Below are positions 8,361-16,293 of a DNA stretch of 31,887 bases, in pieces (position 1 is the first letter of the stretch; each line of letters starts with the position of its first letter). The position numbers and the translations under genes were made by a program. This stretch comes from Bacteroides sp. CAG:530 (GTDB lineage: Bacteria; Bacteroidota; Bacteroidia; Bacteroidales; Bacteroidaceae): the NCBI GenBank assembly GCA_000434735.1, contig FR881275.1:10760-42646 (forward strand), given 5' to 3'. Under the pieces are notes generated by a model. That model saw only the letters and a program-made list of their open reading frames with translations, was not told the DNA's origin and searched no databases.

Positions 8361-10412
8361 ATGTATCTCTCTCGTTTCGCTATTGTTTGTTTACTTGGAT
8401 TTTCGCTATTAGGTTCGTGTGTGTCTGGTCCGAAGAACAAACGTGTGGATGAAGATAAGGTTTTGTTGTACCTTTCCTCTTTGTCCGATTCCATTGGCGT
8501 TAATCCGTTGTCGGTGTGCGCCAGTGTAGATAGCGTTCTCCCTACGTTGTCAGACAGTAGCGACTATTTTCTCTCATTGATATTAAAGTCGAAAGCCTTA
8601 ATGATGATGTCTAAACCCGATTCAGCGGCATCATTGCTTCATCGCGTTTCCGGATATACGCATCGTCAGTCGGGCGAACTTCGTCAGAAAGATTACCGCT
8701 TGCGCATGGAACTCGCCAATATGGAAGGCAACCTGTTTGCCAGACAGTCGCAAACCGATTCGGCTATTAACGCCTTCCGTTTGGCTTTTGAAAATAGTCT
8801 GTATGCCGGCGAAGCTCCGAAACGCCTTGATATCTGCTTGAATCTTGCCGATGCTTATGTACGTTACAGTCGTTTCGACTTAGGTTCCATGTGGTATCGC
8901 CGTTCACTTTCGTTGGCAGATACGCTCGGTTTGCCCGAAGAAAAGCGTTTCCCAATTTATTACGGCTTGGCTCAAGTAAATATGGAGCTGCGCGATTTCG
9001 CTACCTGCGATTATTATTACGATAGGGCAGCGCAGTCGTACGATAAGATGATGCTGTTCGAAAAGCACATCTACTTGAACAACCGCGGCAACTCATATTA
9101 TTATCGTCAGGATTACGTTACGGCCTTGAAGTACTTCCGTAAATTGTTCGCCTTGGTTTCTTCGTATAAAGACATGGAGTTCGAACAGAACCTCACGATG
9201 GTGAACTTGGGAGAAGTGTTCTTGCTGTTGGGGCAGACAGATTCGGCTTCGTATTACATTAACCGATGCCAGCCGTTTTTTAAACGTACTAATAATGAAA
9301 CAGCTCTTTATTATATAGATACTCAGTTGATAGAGTTGGCACTGAAGGAAAATAACGTGCCGTTGGCCCGTAAGCGTTTGGCCGAAGCCGTGCGTCCGGC
9401 GTATGTAGACCCGAATATGGTGCATATACGCAACAGATATCTTCAGCATTATTTCGAAGAGGAAGGCGATTATAAAAAGGCGTACCACTACCAGATGGCC
9501 AATGCGCGTATGGACGACTCCATCCGTAGCGAGCGTGTAAAGATGCGTACTGCCGAAATTGTGCAACGATATCGTCAGGACAGCACGCTCATGAAGAAGG
9601 AAATGATTATAGCCGAGAAGCAGAACGAGCTGCTTGTGCTTAATCAGTATATATATATAGCGGTGTTTGCCGTGCTGCTCTTAGGTGCCGTACTCTTCGT
9701 GTGGTTCTTGATAAACAAGCGCAAGCAAGAAGAAAAGGTGTGGAACATGCGTGCCGCCTTTGTATCTCAGAAGTTGGAGAATATCAGAAACCGCATATCT
9801 CCGCATTTCATATTCAATGTGCTGAACCGTGAAATAAGTCGCCCTTCTGCCGAAGAAGAGGAGCGTAAGGAAAGCTTGATGAACCTCGTCAAACTGATGC
9901 GCCGTAACTTGGAACTGACTGACAGACTAGCGGTATTGCTACGCGATGAAATAGATTTTGTAGAGACCTATATTAATTTGGAAGCCGAGGCGTTGCAGCC
10001 TGGATTCGAGTATAAATTGGATATAAGTAAGGAGATAGACGTAAATAAGGTAGAGGTGCCGGCTATGCTCTTGCAGATTCCTGTGGAGAATGCCATTAAG
10101 CACGCATTGCGCATGAAAGAGGGCGAGCGCCGCTTGTGGGTAAGTGTGAAGCTACAGTCCGACGGCAGTTATCTACTAACCGTATGCGATAATGGAGGAG
10201 GCTATAGACCTTCAAGCTCCAACCGTGGTACAGGCACCGGAATGAAGGTAATCACCCAGACGATACAATTGCTTAATCTATATAACGACAGTCCCGTTGT
10301 GATGACTGTCAATAATGTCGACACATTGTCGGGCGAAAAAGGCTGTGAAGTGCGATACGTCATACCTGCCGGCTATGTTTACGATTTAAAGAAAATGAGG
10401 CATAAAATATAA
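8361..10412 (+). CDS. TPR-containing LytS-type sensor histidine kinase with lipobox
   Basis: The 683-residue sensor begins with a signal peptide ending in a lipobox LLGSC (Cys20). TPR-like helical repeats follow over roughly residues 60-400, then a coiled segment, one membrane span near 430-452, and a His_kinase domain with SPHFIFNVL (His482). The C-terminal ATPase part has ENAIKHAL and a GTGTGMKV glycine box. The TPR part should lie in the periplasm and the kinase in the cytoplasm, phosphorylating the LytTR regulator encoded 24 bp downstream. A GTG at 8352 is in frame but adds only three residues. A lipobox in a protein that also has an internal span is common enough in Bacteroidota sensors, though whether Cys20 is lipidated is unproven. 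Confidence 0.88.
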   Translation: MYLSRFAIVCLLGFSLLGSCVSGPKNKRVDEDKVLLYLSSLSDSIGVNPLSVCASVDSVLPTLSDSSDYFLSLILKSKALMMMSKPDSAASLLHRVSGYTHRQSGELRQKDYRLRMELANMEGNLFARQSQTDSAINAFRLAFENSLYAGEAPKRLDICLNLADAYVRYSRFDLGSMWYRRSLSLADTLGLPEEKRFPIYYGLAQVNMELRDFATCDYYYDRAAQSYDKMMLFEKHIYLNNRGNSYYYRQDYVTALKYFRKLFALVSSYKDMEFEQNLTMVNLGEVFLLLGQTDSASYYINRCQPFFKRTNNETALYYIDTQLIELALKENNVPLARKRLAEAVRPAYVDPNMVHIRNRYLQHYFEEEGDYKKAYHYQMANARMDDSIRSERVKMRTAEIVQRYRQDSTLMKKEMIIAEKQNELLVLNQYIYIAVFAVLLLGAVLFVWFLINKRKQEEKVWNMRAAFVSQKLENIRNRISPHFIFNVLNREISRPSAEEEERKESLMNLVKLMRRNLELTDRLAVLLRDEIDFVETYINLEAEALQPGFEYKLDISKEIDVNKVEVPAMLLQIPVENAIKHALRMKEGERRLWVSVKLQSDGSYLLTVCDNGGGYRPSSSNRGTGTGMKVITQTIQLLNLYNDSPVVMTVNNVDTLSGEKGCEVRYVIPAGYVYDLKKMRHKI

Positions 10413-10436
10413 GAGCTTAAATGGAATACATGGAAA

Positions 10437-11195
10437 ATGGAAAAAATGTATAAAACTGTTATCATAGACGATGAGAAGAGTGCGGCCAGTGAGTTGAGTA
10501 ACGCACTGAGCCGATACGCTTGTGTATCGATAGAGGGAGTGGCCAGTACGGGGAAAGATGGCATTGACCTGGTATTGAAAACACGTCCCGACTTGATTTT
10601 CCTCGATGTTGAGTTACCCGATATGCTTGGCATGGAGGTTTTGGCTGCTGTACGCGAGGTGGTAGACTGGAACCTTAACGTGGTGTTCTATACCGCTCAC
10701 GATAAATACATGCTCGATGCATTGCGAAGCAAGGCTTTCGATTTTTTGATTAAACCGATTGTGGACGACGAACTCGAAGGAATAATAAATCGCTTTTTAG
10801 GACGAATGGAATCTGGAGAGCAGAGCGCAGCGATGGTTCTGCCTGATATGGGCGGAGAGAAGCCTCTGGTGGTAGTGACTCCAGTCGGCGACTTGCGTTT
10901 TCTTAAGATCTCTGATATAGGGTATTTTCGCTATGACCTTACGCGTAAGAATTGGGAGGCGGCGGTAGCTGACGGTACTTTTATCCCTTTACGCCATACT
11001 GTAAACTCTGATTATCTGTGTACGTTTAATCCCGCTTTTGTGCAGGTAGGGCGTTCTTGCATCATAAACACGCGCTATCTTGTCATGGTGCAAGGGGTGA
11101 AGTGTATTATGTATCCTCCTTTCAATGTAGGCGAGGAACTGCAAATCTCTAAAAAGTATAAGAAAATGCTGTTGGATAAATTCTGCCAACTCTAA
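10437..11195 (+). CDS. LytTR-family response regulator
   Basis: The 252-residue cytoplasmic regulator has a receiver domain (acidic IIDDE at 9-13, phospho-acceptor Asp57 in FLDVELPD, Thr86, Lys106 in LIKPI) and a C-terminal LytTR DNA-binding domain from about residue 148, with FVQVGRSCIINTRYL typical of that fold. It should be phosphorylated by the sensor encoded just upstream. An alternative ATG at 10446 would remove three residues. The 21-bp-periodic array starting 34 bp beyond the stop is a candidate target, because LytTR proteins usually contact repeats about two helical turns apart. Confidence 0.92.
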   Translation: MEKMYKTVIIDDEKSAASELSNALSRYACVSIEGVASTGKDGIDLVLKTRPDLIFLDVELPDMLGMEVLAAVREVVDWNLNVVFYTAHDKYMLDALRSKAFDFLIKPIVDDELEGIINRFLGRMESGEQSAAMVLPDMGGEKPLVVVTPVGDLRFLKISDIGYFRYDLTRKNWEAAVADGTFIPLRHTVNSDYLCTFNPAFVQVGRSCIINTRYLVMVQGVKCIMYPPFNVGEELQISKKYKKMLLDKFCQL

Positions 11196-11228
11196 TATAA
11201 AAACACGTAGTTTTTCATTCAATTCTCT

Positions 11229-11312
11229 ATACTTAGCTTAAGTATATAAAAACTTAACCTAAGAATATATATACTTAGCTTAAGTTTATATATCCTTAGG
11301 CTGAGAATAGGT
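11229..11312. repeat. Four 13-bp near-palindromic units at 21-bp period (42-bp tandem duplication)
   Basis: Units are ACTTAGCTTAAGT (11231), ACTTAACCTAAGA (11252), ACTTAGCTTAAGT (11273) and CCTTAGGCTGAGA (11294). Starts are exactly 21 bp apart with 8-bp A/T linkers. Units 1 and 3 are identical, and units 1-2 versus 3-4 look like a 42-bp tandem duplication. Units 1+2 and 3+4 can also pair as hairpins (11 pairs with one mismatch, and 11 contiguous pairs with two G-U). The second hairpin is followed by six T at 11312-11317, so it may also terminate the regulator transcript. Confidence 0.85.
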
Positions 11313-11490
11313 TTTTTCATTCAATCAATCATCTTTCTCTTCGTATACTTTCAACTTAACTACGTGGTAACAATTGATTTTATTTTATATTGAAATATTT
11401 GTAAATGCGTTTTTTGACCTCTTAATCTTGATATCTGGCATAATATCCTTAAAAATAGCATTTTTGAGTCTGATAATTATTATTTACTTG

Positions 11491-11520
11491 TTTGTATTGT
11501 TTAATAATTGTTTAAATTTG
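11491..11520 (+). promoter_or_regulatory. Bacteroidota promoter for the DUF5723 gene
   Basis: TTTG at 11491-11494 and TAAATTTG at 11513-11520 are 18 bp apart. Predicted start of transcription is near 11527, about 25 nt before the ATG at 11552. The repeat array ends about 180 bp upstream of this promoter. Confidence 0.7.
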
Positions 11521-11551
11521 TACCGTAAACGTATAAAGAAATGTGAAAAAG

Positions 11552-12988
11552 ATGTCAAAAAAATCGTTTTTAGTTATTTGCGGACTGGCGTTGGGAATGT
11601 CGGTTAACGCCCAGTACTTGCGTACTTCTTATTTTATGGAAGGTACAAGTTCAAGATTGCAGCTTAATCCGGGTTTGCAGCCTACACGCGGCTATTTTAA
11701 TTTCCCGGTTATAGGCTCGTTTAATGTAGGTGCGTCTTCTAATGTACTTGGAGTGGAAGATATTAAGGATATTTTGGATTCTGGAGATAATTTGTTTGAA
11801 AACGACAAGCTTTATGATCGCCTGAAAGATGAGAATCACCTAAATGTGAACTTAAATACCGATATCTTGTCATTCGGATGGTATAAAGGAAAAGGATTTT
11901 GGAGTTTTAATGTAGGTTTGCGTTTAGATGTAGACGCTTCTATTGAGAAGGATATGTTCAAATACTTGCGTCAGGTTAATAGCTTTGAAGGTGTGAACAC
12001 TATCTCTGATTTACAGAAACTGAACGGTGGATTTCAGAATACTGACTTGAATGTTCGCTCTTGGATGGAAATCGGATTGGGATATTCTCGTCCTGTAACA
12101 GATAAGTTGACAGTGGGTGGACGTGTCAAGGCGTTGCTCGGTGTAGGTAAGGGCCAGATGAAGGTCAATAACTTTAATTTAAGCATTGATTATAATCAAG
12201 AATTCGCTAATCTTTCGCAAGATCAGATTTACGAAGGTATAGCAAATGGGAAGTATAATGCGAATGACCGTTTGGGTACGGTTAAGTATACTGCCGATGC
12301 ACAGGTAAGCACTACCGTAAAGGGTGGTGGCTTGAAATATAATCAAGACGGTACTATCAGCGGTTTCGACTTTAAGGCTGAAGACGCTGGTGTGGCAGGT
12401 CTCGGTTTCGGTATCGACTTGGGTGCCAGCTATAAGGTTTTAGATAACTTGACTGTATCGGCTGCTGTGCTCGATTTGGGATACATTAACTGGAAGGGTA
12501 GCGAAACAACTATGGCTACTATCAATGCTACTAAAACAGAGAATATCACCGCAGGTAACTATCAGGAAATAGCTGATAAGTACTCAAGTACCGACTTCTT
12601 GAATATGGACCGTTTCAACTTGAAAGAAGACGGTCAGAGCCACGATTCAGAAAAGAAGAAATTGGCTTCTACCATCGTGTTGGCTGGTGAATATGCTATG
12701 CTTAATAATGCGTTGAGTTTTGGTGCTATGTATACTTCACGTTTCGTTCAGCCTAAGACTATGAACGAACTTACTCTTTCGGCAACTCTTCGCCCTAAGA
12801 ACTGGTTCAACGTAGCTTTCAGTTACTCGCCTATTATGGCAGCCGGAAAGTCTATGGGTGTTGCGCTTAAGTTGGGTCCGGTATTCTTGGGTACCGACTA
12901 TATGTTCTTCGGAAAGAACTCACAGACTGTTAATGGTTTTGTGGGTATCTCATTCCCTATGGGAAAAAAGAAAGCTTCTATTGATTGA
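11552..12988 (+). CDS. DUF5723-type outer membrane beta-barrel protein
   Basis: The 478-residue protein has a signal peptide (MSKKSFLVICGLALGMSVNA, cleavage likely before QYL). It then has a conserved start of the mature part, including SSRLQLNPGLQP and YFNFPVIGSFNVG. The body is made of alternating polar and aromatic strands (for example FWSFNVGLRLDVD, LGASYKVLDNLTVSAAVL) and ends in VNGFVGISFPMG, as expected for an outer-membrane barrel. Function is unknown; the DUF5723 assignment is from memory of the conserved N-terminal region. A GTG at 11543 would add MKK, but the ATG at 11552 gives the better signal peptide. It is transcribed alone from 11491-11520 and ended by the terminator at 13105. 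Confidence 0.8.
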   Translation: MSKKSFLVICGLALGMSVNAQYLRTSYFMEGTSSRLQLNPGLQPTRGYFNFPVIGSFNVGASSNVLGVEDIKDILDSGDNLFENDKLYDRLKDENHLNVNLNTDILSFGWYKGKGFWSFNVGLRLDVDASIEKDMFKYLRQVNSFEGVNTISDLQKLNGGFQNTDLNVRSWMEIGLGYSRPVTDKLTVGGRVKALLGVGKGQMKVNNFNLSIDYNQEFANLSQDQIYEGIANGKYNANDRLGTVKYTADAQVSTTVKGGGLKYNQDGTISGFDFKAEDAGVAGLGFGIDLGASYKVLDNLTVSAAVLDLGYINWKGSETTMATINATKTENITAGNYQEIADKYSSTDFLNMDRFNLKEDGQSHDSEKKKLASTIVLAGEYAMLNNALSFGAMYTSRFVQPKTMNELTLSATLRPKNWFNVAFSYSPIMAAGKSMGVALKLGPVFLGTDYMFFGKNSQTVNGFVGISFPMGKKKASID

Positions 12989-13017
12989 TGGTAGAGATAT
13001 AATAAATAATAAGGAAT

Positions 13018-13092
13018 AGAAAGACTGTTTTGTCTAGTAGAAGTGTACTTGTCTGTCTCTAATCTTTAGCCTTCTCTGACGTCAGTCTTTCT
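13018..13092. repeat. 10-bp perfect inverted repeat downstream of the DUF5723 gene
   Basis: AGAAAGACTG at 13018-13027 is the exact reverse complement of CAGTCTTTCT at 13083-13092, enclosing 55 bp. It lies in the 3' untranslated region, ahead of the strong terminator. It may form a long-range stem in the transcript. Confidence 0.5.
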
Positions 13093-13104
13093 TGTTTGAA
13101 TTTT

Positions 13105-13154
13105 CTCCCGCAATCATGCTATAATATCGCATGGTTGCGGGAGTTGTTTTTTTG
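13105..13154 (+). terminator. Strong intrinsic terminator after the DUF5723 gene
   Basis: A 15-bp stem with one G-U pair (CTCCCGCAATCATGC, 13105-13119, against 13129-13143) with a 9-nt loop is followed by TTG and seven T. The T-run is on the plus side only, so it serves the upstream plus-strand gene and does not clearly serve the convergent phosphoesterase gene. Confidence 0.92.
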
Positions 13155-13174
13155 TAGAGAAGCCTACTATGTTG

Positions 13175-13711
13175 TTAGAGTTCCTTTATTAGCGTGCCGT
13201 TCAGGCGGTATACTGATACCTTTCCATGTTCGTATACGGCGAAGGTGGGTTCGTTTCCTCCTTTGGGAAATGTTATAGAGCCGGTGTTACATATAGTGGT
13301 GCCTTGCTCGTTCTGTTCCAACGTCCATAAGTGTGTATGTCCGTAGAAAAAGAAATCGTGCTTTCCTTTGGGCATGTTGTTCTCATTATATATATGTCCG
13401 TGTGTAAGGAACAGCTTCTTTCCTTCGTCTACCAGCAAGGCATAGTCGGCCATGATAGGGAAGTCGAGCAGCATCTGGTCTACCTCCGCATCGCAGTTGC
13501 CCCTTACCGCTATAATTTCGTCGGCCATGCTGTTCAGTCGTTCGGCTATGCCTTTTGCGTCTATCCCTTCGGGAATTCGGTTTCGCGGGCCATAGTTCAG
13601 AATATCTCCCAAGATGCAGAGCATATCACATTTTTCCTTACGGTAGAAGTCGAGCACCAGCTCCAGCGTAGGCAATGCCCCATGTATATCGGATACAATC
13701 AAATATTTCAT
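13175..13711 (-). CDS. YfcE-type metallophosphoesterase
   Basis: A 178-residue cytoplasmic phosphodiesterase of the calcineurin-like MJ0936/YfcE group. The metal ligands are all visible: Asp8 and His10 (SDIHG), Asp36 (GDILNYGP), Asn72 (RGNCD), His104 (THGH) and the GHTH pair at 124-127. The length is that of a minimal catalytic domain with no extra region. Natural substrate is unknown; YfcE hydrolyses artificial phosphodiesters. It is convergent with the DUF5723 gene and lies downstream of the OmpH-like gene, separated from it by a terminator. Confidence 0.92.
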   Translation of the reverse strand: MKYLIVSDIHGALPTLELVLDFYRKEKCDMLCILGDILNYGPRNRIPEGIDAKGIAERLNSMADEIIAVRGNCDAEVDQMLLDFPIMADYALLVDEGKKLFLTHGHIYNENNMPKGKHDFFFYGHTHLWTLEQNEQGTTICNTGSITFPKGGNEPTFAVYEHGKVSVYRLNGTLIKEL

Positions 13712-13736
13712 AAGCGTTTTTAAATGATAAGATTAT

Positions 13737-13780
13737 AATAAAAATGCCGTGCACTCAATAAGGAAGCGAGTACACGGCAT
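13737..13780 (-). terminator. Intrinsic terminator after the OmpH-like gene
   Basis: ATGCCGTGCACTC (13744-13756) pairs with GAGTACACGGCAT (13768-13780) with one internal mismatch. On the minus strand the stem is followed by TTTTTATT, the expected release tract, 33 bp after the OmpH-like stop. Confidence 0.88.
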
Positions 13781-13812
13781 TGCTATGTTCTTATTAATTA
13801 TCGTACAGATTC

Positions 13813-14418
13813 TTATTTCTTAGAAGCCGGTACGTAACGTGCGTTCAATCCTTCAACGATTTCGTTGGTGATGTTGAAAGCAGGGTCAGCATACAGCAAG
13901 TTGTCGAAACCAGTGTTGCTGATGATGAGGCTGTAACCTTTATCCTTGTTGTAGATCTTCAAGAAAGAGTTGATAGAATCGCGAAGCTGCAAGCTGTTCT
14001 TCTGGTTTTCAGCCTGCAATTCGTTTGATAACTTTTCCTGCAACTGCTGCAAGTCGCGCTGCTTCTGGCTGATACGCAAGTTTTCCTGCTCAGCACGTTC
14101 GCGGCTAGCGAAACCGTTGTTTTCAAGCTTACGCTGGAATTCTCTCATTTCAGAATCCAAATCTTTAGCTTTTTCGTTCAGTGTAGTACGGATGTTTTCT
14201 TCTTTCTTAATCATCATCTCGTTCAGGTCATTCCAAAAACGATATTTGGTAAGAAGAGAGTCAATCTCTACATAAGCGATTTTCATGTTAGCCGGTCCGC
14301 TTACTGCTGCTGGAGCATTGTTAGTGCTACCGTTTGACTTATTGTCTGCACACTGAGTAAACATCAGTACCAATGCCAGCGCCATTAATCCATTCAGGAT
14401 ATACTTCATTTTTTTCAT
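13813..14418 (-). CDS. OmpH/Skp-like lipoprotein
   Basis: The 201-residue protein has a lipoprotein signal peptide with lipobox MFTQC (Cys23) and a Ser/Asn/Ala-rich linker. The Skp-type core follows: KIAYVEIDSLLTKY, a long charged coiled coil (about residues 65-150, rich in Glu, Lys, Gln and Arg) and a closing YSLIISNTGFDNLLYADP beta segment. Skp-like proteins hold unfolded outer-membrane proteins in the periplasm. The lipid anchor is a departure from the soluble enterobacterial Skp but is common in Bacteroidota. ATG codons at 14418 and 14409 are both possible starts. It follows the small membrane protein gene by 26 bp. Confidence 0.88.
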   Translation of the reverse strand: MKKMKYILNGLMALALVLMFTQCADNKSNGSTNNAPAAVSGPANMKIAYVEIDSLLTKYRFWNDLNEMMIKKEENIRTTLNEKAKDLDSEMREFQRKLENNGFASRERAEQENLRISQKQRDLQQLQEKLSNELQAENQKNSLQLRDSINSFLKIYNKDKGYSLIISNTGFDNLLYADPAFNITNEIVEGLNARYVPASKK

Positions 14419-14444
14419 GATTAAAAAGTATTCTTATATAGTTA

Positions 14445-14684
14445 TTAATTTTCTACCAGGTTTTCTTTGTCTTCGCTCTGCCTTTCGCTTATTGCGTGTT
14501 TGTTGTGTTTTCTAGCTTCGCGGTCTTGCGATTGTACGCATCCTATACCACGTTCTCGCATTGCTTTGCTTCCGCTTACGTGAGTATTAGGAAAGCGGCC
14601 ATTCTTCTTAAAAAGTATCTTGACCGATAATAGTGCCATGCAAATAGCAACTATTAACACTGTAATAAGTATTGTCTTGAGCAT
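14445..14684 (-). CDS. Small single-span membrane protein, conserved in Bacteroidales
   Basis: The 79-residue protein has one N-terminal membrane span (residues 3-23) and a basic, polar tail. The tail contains THVSGSKAMRERGIGCVQSQD, which I recall as a conserved segment in uncharacterised small Bacteroidales proteins; the single Cys is in GCVQ. No function is known to me. A promoter-like TATATTTG lies at 14704-14711. It is directly upstream of the OmpH-like lipoprotein, suggesting an envelope role, but this is only inference from position. Confidence 0.75.
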   Translation of the reverse strand: MLKTILITVLIVAICMALLSVKILFKKNGRFPNTHVSGSKAMRERGIGCVQSQDREARKHNKHAISERQSEDKENLVEN

Positions 14685-14703
14685 TTCAATTAAATTTGTG
14701 GTG

Positions 14704-14711
14704 CAAATATA
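14704..14711 (-). promoter_or_regulatory. -7 element for the small membrane protein and OmpH-like genes
   Basis: Minus-strand TATATTTG fits TAnnTTTG, 20 bp before the ATG. The leader would be only about 13 nt. The -33 element is unclear. Confidence 0.5.
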
Positions 14712-14835
14712 AAGTTTTTGTATTCTATTTAGTCTTTTAGCGGGAGAAAAAAGACCGAGAGCCGTTGTTAAAAGGCTTTTTTAACTTCTTTTCACCGACT
14801 AAGAGAAGTAAGAAATAAGTAAATATAGTCTAATT

Positions 14836-16293
14836 ATGGAAAAAAAAGATTTAAGACCTGCGGTAGTGTTTCATTATTTTGATGAAGTATGCCAAGTGCC
14901 GCGTCCCTCAAAGAAAGAAGAAAAGATCAGAGCTTACTTGCTCGATTTCGCCAAGAAGCATAATCTCGAAGCGAAAACCGACGAAGCAGGAAACGTGTTG
15001 ATAAAGAAAGCGGCTTCGGCTGGCATGGAAAACCTGAAAACAGTGATACTGCAGTCGCATATAGATATGGTGTGCGAAAAGAACAAGGATACAGAGCACA
15101 ATTTCGAAACTGACCCAATCCAGACTTACATTGACGGCGAATGGCTGCGTGCCAAGGGTACTACATTGGGTGCCGATAACGGTATCGGTGTAGCTACAGA
15201 GTTGGCTGTATTGGCTTCGGATGATATCAAGCACGGTCCTATAGAATGCTTGTTTACAGTAGACGAAGAAACCGGACTTACCGGAGCGTTCGCCCTGAAA
15301 GAAGGATTCATGAATGGCGATATCCTTCTTAACCTCGACTCAGAAGACGATGGCGAACTCTTCATCGGCTGTGCCGGAGGTGCTAACACTACAGCTATCT
15401 ATCCTTTCCCTAAAGAAAAAGCTCCGCAGGGATGGTTCTTCTTCCGTGTGTCTGTAAAGGGTCTTACCGGAGGACATTCTGGCGACGATATCAGCAAGAA
15501 CAGAGCTAATGCCAACAAGTTGCTTAACCGCTTCCTGGTGCAGACTATGCAGAAATACGGTATGCGTTTGGCGGATATCGAAGGCGGAAACTTGCACAAT
15601 GCCATTCCACGTGAAGCACATGCACTGTGTGCCGTGCCTATGGAGTACAAAGAAGCTGTACGCGTAGACCTTAATATATTCATTTCTGAGATAGAAAACG
15701 AATATTCTGCAACAGAGCCTAATCTGGCAATGGATCTTGAGTCAGAAGCTCCGGTAGAATATGTAATGGAGCAGAAGGCTATGGAGCGTTTCTTGCTTTC
15801 TATCTATGCCGTACATCATGGAGTATATGCCATGAGTCAGGATATTCCGGGATTGGTAGAGACTTCTTCTAACTTGGCTTCTATCAAGGTATGCGACGGC
15901 ACTATAAAGGTAGTTACCAGCCAGCGCAGTTCTATCTTGTCTTCTCGTAAAGATATGTCGCAGATGGTATCGGCCGCATTCATTTTGGGCGGAGCTACCG
16001 TAACCACCGGCGAAGGCTATCCGGGATGGAAACCAAATCCATCGTCAGAGATTCTGAAGATTGCTGTAGAGAGCTACAAGAAACTGTTTGGCGTAGAACC
16101 TAAGGTTAAGGCTATCCATGCGGGACTGGAGTGCGGACTATTCCTCCAGAAGTATCCTTCGCTCGATATGGTTTCGTTCGGTCCTACATTGCGTGGTGTA
16201 CACTCGCCCGACGAACGTATGCTGATTCCTACAGTAGAGAAGTTCTGGAATCATCTACTCGATATTCTTGCACATATTCCAGCTAAGGCGTGA
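14836..16293 (+). CDS. pepD: Aminoacyl-histidine dipeptidase (M20 family)
   Basis: A 485-residue cytoplasmic zinc peptidase of the PepD type, splitting dipeptides such as Xaa-His and other unblocked dipeptides. Active-site features are SHIDMV (His75, Asp77), GADNGIG (Asp114), VDEETGLTGA (Glu144 and Glu145), the dimerisation-domain GGHSGDDI and a late GLECG and GVHSPDE. The length matches the family. No clear TAnnTTTG promoter is visible in the 150 bp upstream. The stop overlaps the GTG start of the next gene (GTGA at 16290-16293), indicating translational coupling. Confidence 0.95.
   Translation: MEKKDLRPAVVFHYFDEVCQVPRPSKKEEKIRAYLLDFAKKHNLEAKTDEAGNVLIKKAASAGMENLKTVILQSHIDMVCEKNKDTEHNFETDPIQTYIDGEWLRAKGTTLGADNGIGVATELAVLASDDIKHGPIECLFTVDEETGLTGAFALKEGFMNGDILLNLDSEDDGELFIGCAGGANTTAIYPFPKEKAPQGWFFFRVSVKGLTGGHSGDDISKNRANANKLLNRFLVQTMQKYGMRLADIEGGNLHNAIPREAHALCAVPMEYKEAVRVDLNIFISEIENEYSATEPNLAMDLESEAPVEYVMEQKAMERFLLSIYAVHHGVYAMSQDIPGLVETSSNLASIKVCDGTIKVVTSQRSSILSSRKDMSQMVSAAFILGGATVTTGEGYPGWKPNPSSEILKIAVESYKKLFGVEPKVKAIHAGLECGLFLQKYPSLDMVSFGPTLRGVHSPDERMLIPTVEKFWNHLLDILAHIPAKA

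Larger units (their letters stand above)
11196..11551. other. Gene-free 356-bp region between the response regulator and the DUF5723 gene
   Basis: This stretch is AT-rich and holds no convincing gene. In order it has: a 13-bp direct repeat TTTTTCATTCAAT at 11211-11223 and again at 11313-11325; the four-unit array at 11229-11312 between them; a 9-bp inverted repeat CACGTAGTT (11204-11212) against AACTACGTG (11358-11366) enclosing everything; an imperfect 21-bp palindrome at 11448-11468; and the promoter at 11491-11520. An open frame of 77 codons across 11374-11607 is hydrophobic, lacks an ATG and overlaps the promoter, so I do not call it. Confidence 0.7.

Noticed and set aside
11374..11607. 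77-codon hydrophobic open frame
   Set aside because: It has no ATG start, runs through the promoter at 11491-11520 and into the DUF5723 gene in another frame; AT-rich sequence alone gives such hydrophobic frames.
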